Below, piece after piece: positions 33,777-39,540 of a stretch of 39,540 nucleotides of DNA. Source of the DNA: Colwellia sp. D2M02 (GTDB lineage Bacteria; Pseudomonadota; Gammaproteobacteria; Enterobacterales; Alteromonadaceae); the NCBI RefSeq assembly GCF_018860755.1, contig NZ_JAHKPW010000050.1:54666-94205 (forward strand), given 5' to 3'. Numbering within the stretch: position 1 is the first letter of the stretch; every line of letters begins with the position of its first letter. The notes under the pieces were generated by a model. That model did no database searches. It was not told where the DNA came from and saw only the letters and a program-made list of their open reading frames with translations. A program made the translations under genes and the position numbers.

Positions 33777-34917
33777 TTTTTGGCAGTTATTTGTACTGTC
33801 TGCGCCCTGGCTTTTATTAGGCTTATTTATAGCGGGTGTTATTAATGTTTATTTACCCGAACGTTTTTTAGTAAAGCACTTAGGTAAAGAGGGTTTGTTA
33901 ACCACTATTAAAGCCGCTTTTATTGGCGCTCCGTTGCCACTTTGCTCTTGCGGTGTTATTCCTGCAGCCATAGGCTTGCGCCGCGCTGGCGCTTCTAAAA
34001 GTGCAACAACCGCCTTTTTAGTATCAACACCAGAAACAGGTGTAGATTCTATTTCGGTATCTTATGTGTTGTTAGGGCCTTTTATGGCAATAATTCGCCC
34101 TATTGCGGCGATTAGCAGTGCCATTGTCGCGGGTTTATTGGTCGGCTCTGAAAAGTCATCTGATACTCCCAAGCCATCAACAGTTATTTCGAATACGAGT
34201 AATGATAACTCAGAAAAACCAAGTACTTGTTGCGCGAGCAAAAAAGCTGAAACTAGCGAACAGTCGAGTTGTGCTAGTGAAAATACAGCACAAAAAAGTA
34301 CTTTAAATCATAAAGAAAAACTTCAACAAGCTTTATCGTTTAGCTGTACTAAATTATTAGCCGACACGGCAAAATGGTTGATGTTAGGGTTATTCTTTGC
34401 AGCATTGGTGCAAACTTATGTACCTGCAGATTTCTTTACCCAGTGGGGACAAGGCATATTAGCAATGCTCGTGGTTATTCTAATTAGTATTCCAATGTAT
34501 GTTTGTGCTACGGCATCTACGCCAATTGCTGCGGGGTTGCTGTTATCTGGGGTTTCTCCTGGCGCAGTATTAGTGTTTATGTTGGCAGGCCCTGCAACTA
34601 ACATAGCCACTATCGGTGTCGTTGCAACAGAGCTGGGTAAACGCGCCATGTTCGCTTATTTAGTTGCCGTAATTGGTGTTGCTTTAGCCTTTGGTTACTT
34701 AACTGACTTTTTAGTGAGCGAGTATGGTTTTACGGTTGCGCCTCTACTTGGCGAACATCACCATGCGATACTGCCTTATTGGCTTGAGTTTTCAATGGCA
34801 GTGCTATTAGCGGCTTTACTATTACGCTTAGTTTTCAAAACTATTAGCACTAAACTGGCCAACAGAGTCACCACACCTAAAAAGAGCTGCTGTGCTAGCG
34901 AACATAAACACAGCTAA
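33760..34917 (+). CDS. SO_0444-type metal efflux permease (PF03773, YraQ-like)
   Basis: This is a 385-residue inner-membrane permease, probably exporting Zn or Cu. About eight spans in two halves are visible, each carrying a metal-compatible motif: GAPLPLCSCGVIPAAIGLRRAGASKSATTAF in the first (shown in two parts by its PLCSCGV and GASKSATT cores) and MYVCATASTPIAAGLL in the second. The central cytosolic loop (about residues 130-190) has four cysteines, including STCCAS and SSCAS, and the C-terminus ends KKSCCASEHKHS; these could bind metal. The ATG at 33760 follows GGAGA; the frame is open to 33700 but would overlap the regulator by 77 bp. Confidence 0.88.
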   Translation: MLLLDNFWQLFVLSAPWLLLGLFIAGVINVYLPERFLVKHLGKEGLLTTIKAAFIGAPLPLCSCGVIPAAIGLRRAGASKSATTAFLVSTPETGVDSISVSYVLLGPFMAIIRPIAAISSAIVAGLLVGSEKSSDTPKPSTVISNTSNDNSEKPSTCCASKKAETSEQSSCASENTAQKSTLNHKEKLQQALSFSCTKLLADTAKWLMLGLFFAALVQTYVPADFFTQWGQGILAMLVVILISIPMYVCATASTPIAAGLLLSGVSPGAVLVFMLAGPATNIATIGVVATELGKRAMFAYLVAVIGVALAFGYLTDFLVSEYGFTVAPLLGEHHHAILPYWLEFSMAVLLAALLLRLVFKTISTKLANRVTTPKKSCCASEHKHS

Positions 34918-34918
34918 C

Positions 34919-34936
34919 AAACCGAGTTCAGGTTAA
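34919..34936. repeat. Short dispersed repeat core after the permease gene
   Basis: AAACCGAGTTCAGGTTAA begins two bases after the stop at 34915-34917. Confidence 0.75.
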
Positions 34937-34957
34937 TAAATAAACGGTGATAAAACT

Positions 34958-35005
34958 AAACGTCAGTGCAGCTAAATATAACAATTAGCGCCCTGACGTT
35001 TTTTT
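34958..35005. terminator. Convergent terminator between the metal permease and ydbL
   Basis: AAACGTCAG (34958-34966) and CTGACGTTT (34993-35001) form the outer stem and GCTAA/TTAGC an inner one. A T-run ends at 35005 on the plus strand and an A-rich flank lies on the other side. It lies between convergent genes and probably serves both. Confidence 0.85.
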
Positions 35006-35012
35006 GCTTACG

Positions 35013-35399
35013 CTATTTTTTTACCCAATCGCCGTTTGGCATTTGAATATAATGACCCGGTTGGGTTTTCGTTATCGCCTTTTCTCCAGCGAGAGCTGTC
35101 ACTTGTTGCACGGTAATATTATTTTTTCGCGCTAATTTAATATAAATGCCTTTGCGTTTTTTATTTACATTAGCCACCAGTGCTTCTACATCATCATTAC
35201 TGACAACCACCCCTAAGTAACCATTAGACATTTCACCCACTAAACCTTGCTGCTTAGCTTGATCAAGTGAAATAGCCCAAGCAGAAAAGGTTATGCCTAA
35301 TACTCCCACCGCTAACGCAAGTTTGCTAACTAGCTTTTTAAATGCAGTACGAGTAACTTTATTTTCGGTTCTGGTTGTCATGTTAATTAGTTTGCTCAT
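35013..35399 (-). CDS. ydbL: YdbL-family periplasmic protein (DUF1318)
   Basis: This is a 128-residue DUF1318 protein. After a basic N-terminus and a signal-like segment (about 26-42), the domain follows the E. coli YdbL pattern: LDQAKQQGLVGEMSNGYLGVV, a central LVANVNKKRKGIYIKLARKNNI and the ending PGHYIQMPNGDWVKK. In E. coli YdbL modulates the YdbH-YnbE bridge that carries phospholipid to the outer membrane. An internal Met nearer the signal (residue 7) is an alternative start. It is the last gene of the ydbH-ynbE-ydbL operon, 9 bp after ynbE. Confidence 0.88.
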   Translation of the reverse strand: MSKLINMTTRTENKVTRTAFKKLVSKLALAVGVLGITFSAWAISLDQAKQQGLVGEMSNGYLGVVVSNDDVEALVANVNKKRKGIYIKLARKNNITVQQVTALAGEKAITKTQPGHYIQMPNGDWVKK

Positions 35400-35408
35400 A
35401 AGAAATCC

Positions 35409-35591
35409 TTAAAAAATATCGCTGCTATCACTGAAAATATCATCAAGCTCTTTATCCACTTTAACCCGTATTTCATGGTCAATTTTTAAATTAAGATTGA
35501 TGGTAATTGGCTCTTTTGCACTTACTTCAACTTGGTGTGTACAGCCACTAAATAATAAAGTCGCTAGTACTATGGTCAGTATTTTTCCCAT
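35409..35591 (-). CDS. ynbE: YnbE-family outer-membrane lipoprotein
   Basis: This is a 60-residue lipoprotein. The signal ends in LLFSGC (C17). The short mature part EPITINLNLKIDHEIRVKVDKELDDIF has the alternating pattern expected of the YnbE beta-strand segment, which in E. coli stacks onto the C-terminus of YdbH to complete a hydrophobic channel to the outer membrane. It lies 9 bp after ydbH and 9 bp before ydbL. Confidence 0.9.
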   Translation of the reverse strand: MGKILTIVLATLLFSGCTHQVEVSAKEPITINLNLKIDHEIRVKVDKELDDIFSDSSDIF

Positions 35592-35600
35592 AAATATTCC

Positions 35601-38321
35601 TTAATTTTTTTGCAAACCGTTAATCATGTTATTTTCAAGACTATCGGCAATAGTGAGTGACTCTAGCAGCCCAAGCAAATCATAGCTAAGGTTTAAATTT
35701 AAATTCACATCATTTTCTAAGTCAGGGTTTCGACCTTTAATCACAGTATCTAACAACATATAACCATCATCGCCCATAGATACCGCCGAATACAAATAAT
35801 GATAATGTAGATTTTCTAACGCACCAAATGCCAATTTAAGCTCGAGACTACTGGCCTTTAGCTCTTCCACCGCTGGGTTATTAAAAACTTGAATAACCCC
35901 ATCATCAACATTGTAGAGCTCACCTGCTTCAATAAAAAACTTGTTGCCGTCGGTATATAAAGGTAAATTTCCTGAAACTTTGCCCGTTACCACTATGCCT
36001 TGTTTTTTATCTAGCTCAAGTAGTGTTTCTAAGTCTATCGACTCTAGCTGAATATCAACTGAATGTTGCATTTGTAATGGCCACAATGCTTTTTTTATCG
36101 AAAATTTACCACCAACAATATTACCGTTAGCATTAACGATGCTGCCACTTAATTGGTCTTCCTGAAAATCAATATTAACGTTAGCGACAAGGTTTGTAAT
36201 CGGCGTTGCCGCCTCAATTTTAGCAATAGATAAATTAGCTTTGTGGCTATACGCACTATGTGGCTGAGTGGTGATTTTTTGATGTTCAACAAGAAATCGC
36301 TGTTGCCAATTAAGCTCCTGTAACCAAAGTCCGTCAAGCTCACCAGTCATATCTTGTACCGATAAATCAACCGTGATTGGTGCATAAACCATTGAACTGC
36401 TTTGCAACGAGGTTAATTGTGTATTTAGCTGATAACTCAAGCGTCCATCAATTAAATTTAAGGCTACTGGTAATTTCACTTTTAACGCTAACAAATCAGT
36501 AAGCATAATATTTTCAGCATTCAGCTCAATAAATGGCGTTTCAATATTACCGCTAACTTGTAATTGTCCAAGCGGCACCTTATCTGCGTGAATAGCACCA
36601 CTAATATTTATATTTTCTAAACTTCCCTGAATATTAAGTTCAGCATTTGCTTCGTTAAACTGTAAAATTTGAGCCACTCGTAACTGCTTTACTTGATTAT
36701 GATTTTGCAAGGCGAGTATCACTTGCTTGTTATCATTTAAGGTAACACGCCCTTGCCAGTGGCTAATTAATTGGCTAATTTTTGTTGTATTAGCGCTGTT
36801 ATTTGCCTGAGCTTCTTTATCCTTTTCTGTTGGTGTTACTGATGAAAAGCTTAAATTAGCAAGTTGTACCTTAGATTCCGGGGCAAGTAATAACTGCCAT
36901 TCGTTATCATTTTGCTTAAGTTGACCATAAGCGTGAATGCTTACTTTCTCATGACTAAAGCTTTGCGTCATCGCCAATGATAATTGTGTTGTTAATGAAA
37001 ACGCCAGTTGCGCAGAATTGCTAAGAGAAAGATTAAATGGCTCACTTTCTTCTTGTTGATAAAAGAGCTCGGCATCGGTTAGCTCAAGTGTAAATGGTGT
37101 CGCAGTTTTTGTTCTTAGGGTTAACGCCTCAGTAATGATTTTTTGTTGCGAAAAGTCTATGCGCATACTACCTTGTGGCGTAATACTCAGTTCAGATAAA
37201 TCATTATGGGTGAGTAAATCACCAAGCAATATGTCGTCAAGCCATTCTGGTAACTGCGCAGAAGACAAGTATTCATTCAGCCCTTGATGTTTAACAACCA
37301 ATTCAGATGGTTGTGGCAACGTTTGATGAGTCATTTTATTCGCAGATTCAAGTTCTGGTTCAAAGTTAAGCGTTAACACCTCATCAACCAAGTTCATTTG
37401 CCAATACAAATTACCTTTAATGGTCAGCAACTTAGAGAGAGAATTTGGTTTTGTTAGCGTACTCAGCGGTTGATATAAAAAGTCATTGCTCTTTGCATTA
37501 ACGGTTAAGCGATTTTTTTGCCAATGCCATTGTGTAGCAATACTACCAACTAACACCGACTCTTTCGCTATAACCGCGCGAGGTAACACCATATTATGAA
37601 TTTGTAATAACTCAATAACACTAGCAATATTGGCATTAACTTGCCCCTCAAACCCTGACGTTATCGGTACTAAATTGACAGCTAAAATAGGCGCTTTGTT
37701 TTCTGATAGCAGTGATAATATTAATTGTTGATTATCGGCTAGCATTGTACCGTGATAGATAGGACTTTTACTCTTAGACTCGTCAACTCCCTCTAAAATA
37801 AATGGTTGATAAGTAAATTCTTTAACCTGAACTGTGCTATCTAAAGAGTAAGCGCTAATAATATTTAAATATTCCTGCATTTGCTGAGGAATACTATTAA
37901 GCATATAAGAGGAAGATACACCGTGCTCACCGTTAAGTGTAAATGCCTTACGCCCGGTTATAGACAGGCTTTCAATAGCAACATCTTCAAGGTTATTAAG
38001 TTTTATTACTCGGTTGAATAACTGTGCACTAGCGAGGTTCCAGTCAAGTGTCGCGTGTTCAATAGTAAGGTCTGCATAAGGTGACTCTATACAGAGTTTT
38101 TCAATAACAACATTAAACTCTCGAGTAAAATTAAATGCTAAGCAACTTACGTTACTGTGATATTGCGCCAAATAATGATTAACCGTTTGTTGAACCAATA
38201 TTGCACGAGCCAAAAAAGCACCAACAAGCGTAACCGCTAAAAGCAGCAACATTAATAATGTGAATTTAAAAAGGCGCAATAGTCTCTCGCTATCAACAAA
38301 TAAGTAAAATAAAGACTTCAT
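35601..38321 (-). CDS. ydbH: YdbH-family intermembrane phospholipid transport protein (AsmA-like)
   Basis: This is a large bridge protein of the AsmA-like group (with TamB and YhdP) that moves phospholipids from inner to outer membrane. From the MKSLFYLF start it has 906 residues: one N-terminal anchor (LLRLFKFTLLMLLLLAVTLVGAFLA), then a long repetitive beta-rich periplasmic region and a DUF3971-like end with GKVSGNLPLY and DDGVIQVFNNP. The frame is open to a TTG at 38366, but that runs through a dispersed repeat, so I prefer the ATG at 38321. Its followers ynbE and ydbL confirm the identity. Confidence 0.88.
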   Translation of the reverse strand: MKSLFYLFVDSERLLRLFKFTLLMLLLLAVTLVGAFLARAILVQQTVNHYLAQYHSNVSCLAFNFTREFNVVIEKLCIESPYADLTIEHATLDWNLASAQLFNRVIKLNNLEDVAIESLSITGRKAFTLNGEHGVSSSYMLNSIPQQMQEYLNIISAYSLDSTVQVKEFTYQPFILEGVDESKSKSPIYHGTMLADNQQLILSLLSENKAPILAVNLVPITSGFEGQVNANIASVIELLQIHNMVLPRAVIAKESVLVGSIATQWHWQKNRLTVNAKSNDFLYQPLSTLTKPNSLSKLLTIKGNLYWQMNLVDEVLTLNFEPELESANKMTHQTLPQPSELVVKHQGLNEYLSSAQLPEWLDDILLGDLLTHNDLSELSITPQGSMRIDFSQQKIITEALTLRTKTATPFTLELTDAELFYQQEESEPFNLSLSNSAQLAFSLTTQLSLAMTQSFSHEKVSIHAYGQLKQNDNEWQLLLAPESKVQLANLSFSSVTPTEKDKEAQANNSANTTKISQLISHWQGRVTLNDNKQVILALQNHNQVKQLRVAQILQFNEANAELNIQGSLENINISGAIHADKVPLGQLQVSGNIETPFIELNAENIMLTDLLALKVKLPVALNLIDGRLSYQLNTQLTSLQSSSMVYAPITVDLSVQDMTGELDGLWLQELNWQQRFLVEHQKITTQPHSAYSHKANLSIAKIEAATPITNLVANVNIDFQEDQLSGSIVNANGNIVGGKFSIKKALWPLQMQHSVDIQLESIDLETLLELDKKQGIVVTGKVSGNLPLYTDGNKFFIEAGELYNVDDGVIQVFNNPAVEELKASSLELKLAFGALENLHYHYLYSAVSMGDDGYMLLDTVIKGRNPDLENDVNLNLNLSYDLLGLLESLTIADSLENNMINGLQKN

Positions 38322-38345
38322 TAACCTGAGCTCGAGTTCAGGTTT
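38321..38345. repeat. Palindromic dispersed repeat touching the ydbH start
   Basis: TTAACCTGAGCTC followed by GAGTTCAGGTTT forms a nearly perfect inverted repeat (one mismatch). Its first base is the A of the ydbH ATG read on the minus strand. The only purine-rich candidate ribosome site for ydbH, CAGG, lies in one arm of the hairpin. Confidence 0.7.
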
Positions 38346-38549
38346 CGTTAGTATATCATCGCCCAATTACAAAAAAGTAAGCTCACTAGATAAAACCACC
38401 AACTATAAAAATCTACCTTAAGTTATTTGAACACTCGTCCATAAATTTATGCCATATAACCAAAAACTTATTCCCTAAACTGTCATTACACTATAGAATG
38501 GCGGCGATTTTTATATCAATTAAAAAAAACTACTTAGACAGGAGTCAAC

Positions 38550-39236
38550 ATGGATTTTTCAATAGTAAAAAAAGCAGCATTTGGTTTAGCTGTAGCAGCA
38601 TCTTTAACAGCTTGTATGTCTACAGGCCCTGCATTAAAGAGCTCAAACTCTGAAAGCGTAGCGGGTGTTGAAGCACGTTTACCTTACGCTAACTACACTA
38701 ACTACTACGGTTACGTTGACCAAGGTACTGCACCACAAGGTAAGTACAAGGGTAAAGACGCATACTACCTATACGCATGGGTACCAGCAGCAGTTGACGA
38801 AATTGGCGTATCAATGGTTTCTCCAGCAGAAGGCACTCCTTCTGACAGTGATTTCGTAAATGAGTTATTTACTGAACTTCACGAAAGCAACCCAAATAAA
38901 TTCTTCGATACATACATTGTATTAGATCGTTTAGATATTATTGATAATGCTAAAATCAAAGATGGCGGCAAGTCATTACAAACTTTAACTTACAATGATG
39001 ACAGCAGCGAGTTACCAGCTAACCCAGGTGGTCAAAGCTACAACTCTTTACTTCGTCAAGTAAGCGACATCAGCAACCCAACTAAAGCGTTAGTACGTGG
39101 TGTTTACCGCATCTCTTTCACGTCTTTCCGTGGCGATGTTGAAGGTTCTTTCGAAGCAACTGTAGGTACTAACGTACCAGGCGTTAAAATTGCTTCAAGC
39201 CTTGAAGAGTTACACAACTTAGTAAACGAAGGTTAA
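38550..39236 (+). CDS. LipL32-family lipoprotein
   Basis: This is a 228-residue lipoprotein with the lipobox ASLTAC (C22). It aligns by eye over its length with leptospiral LipL32: LPYANYTNYYGYVDQGTAPQG, AYYLYAWVPAAVDEIGVSM, FFDTYIV, SYNSLLRQ, KALVRGVYRISFTSFRG and EGSFEATVGTNVPGVK. The acidic Asp-run used for calcium binding in LipL32 is reduced here to NDDSS. Codons are strongly biased to GGT, CGT, GCA and AAC, unlike the neighbours, suggesting very high expression. SD AGGAG precedes the ATG. Single gene with its own terminator; probably an abundant outer-membrane lipoprotein, role unknown. Confidence 0.85.
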   Translation: MDFSIVKKAAFGLAVAASLTACMSTGPALKSSNSESVAGVEARLPYANYTNYYGYVDQGTAPQGKYKGKDAYYLYAWVPAAVDEIGVSMVSPAEGTPSDSDFVNELFTELHESNPNKFFDTYIVLDRLDIIDNAKIKDGGKSLQTLTYNDDSSELPANPGGQSYNSLLRQVSDISNPTKALVRGVYRISFTSFRGDVEGSFEATVGTNVPGVKIASSLEELHNLVNEG

Positions 39237-39257
39237 TTTAACTTTCGCTAACTGATT

Positions 39258-39293
39258 ACCAAGACCTAAATATTTAGGTCTTGGTTTATTTTT
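39258..39293 (+). terminator. Terminator of the LipL32-like gene
   Basis: ACCAAGACCTAAAT and its exact complement form a perfect 28-bp palindrome (39258-39285), followed by TTATTTTTAT. It lies 21 bp past the stop. Confidence 0.92.
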
Positions 39294-39371
39294 ATACCCC
39301 CTTTATTTTCTGCTATTTTTACTTCCCTACAGCTTCAAACACTTTTTTCGTTTTACTTTCTAGCTCAGCTT

Positions 39372-39445
39372 ATTAACCTGAACTCGGTTTAAGAGATATT
39401 TAACAAATTGAAATATCAGCAAAAATTACTTTTCTGAACCGATAG
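39372..39445 (-). repeat. Long-type dispersed repeat, inverted copy
   Basis: Read on the minus strand this is the 17449-17519 copy again, with few differences: TTCAGAAAAGTAATTTTTG, ATATTTCAATTTGTTAAA, ATCTCTTAAACC and GAGTTCAGGTTAAT. The core is at 39373-39392. The element may continue to the window end: the stretch 39446-39540 contains no gene, only a CAATAG/CTATTG hairpin at 39495-39510. Confidence 0.8.
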
Positions 39446-39540
39446 CTTGATAGTTTTTCTTCTTTTCATATGATAAGCAAGGCAAATTTCGCGTCAATAG
39501 GGAGCTATTGCAAGTAAATTTAACGAAGAAGTTAGGAAAA

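Noticed and set aside
38322..38366. TTG start giving a 921-residue YdbH
   Set aside because: The extra 15 residues are encoded largely by a dispersed repeat, and MKSLFYLF before the anchor is a natural start.
39446..39540. Start of another gene at the right edge
   Set aside because: No open frame or ribosome site is visible; the sequence looks like continuation of the repeat element with a small CAATAG/CTATTG hairpin.

Overview
The window looks like chromosome of a marine, probably cold-adapted gammaproteobacterium of the Alteromonadales, most likely Colwellia or a close relative. This is inferred from the low G+C content, protein sequences resembling Colwellia, Shewanella and Pseudoalteromonas families, the long aspartate carbamoyltransferase type known from Shewanella, and a LipL32-type lipoprotein. 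It carries no plasmid, phage or transposase genes. Gene order is mostly housekeeping, and the unusual material lies between genes.

Layout. 143-5105: Fe-S carrier erpA, a membrane-anchored coiled-coil protein, hemJ, pyrB, hemL and a small cytosolic protein of unknown role. 5217-14113: a nearly complete molybdenum cofactor island. moeA is divergent from moaA-mobA-moaB-moaC-moaD-moaE-modA-modB-modC-moeB, so GTP-to-pterin conversion, sulfur transfer, molybdate uptake, metal insertion and nucleotide attachment are encoded together. A Moco RNA motif sits over the moaA ribosome binding site. 14190-18703: a DUF1285 protein, a lipoprotein prolyl oligopeptidase and an OpgC-type membrane acyltransferase. 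18977-24874: a three-gene RND efflux operon. 25142-25621: tRNA-His(GTG) followed by a tandem array of about 112-bp units, each carrying the 3' end of that tRNA. 25907-28260: proBA. 28975-31446: a MarR regulator and a CPA2 cation/proton antiporter. 31589-33173: a copper-delivery trio (unknown membrane protein, SCO, PCuAC). 33357-34917: a ZntR-type regulator with an SO_0444-type metal efflux permease. 35013-38321: the ydbH-ynbE-ydbL operon for phospholipid movement to the outer membrane. 38550-39236: a LipL32-family lipoprotein.

A dispersed repeat with core TTAACCTGAACTCGGTTTAA occurs about nine times, often touching a stop codon or, at ydbH, a start codon. Long copies of at least 70 bp occur at 17449-17519 and 39372-39445, and one is cut by the left edge. 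The points most worth a second look are the tRNA-His array (it recalls the rtT repeats behind E. coli tyrT), the repeat family and its placement at gene ends, the LipL32 homologue, and several strong inverted repeats in leaders. All family assignments are from reading the sequence, without database searches.
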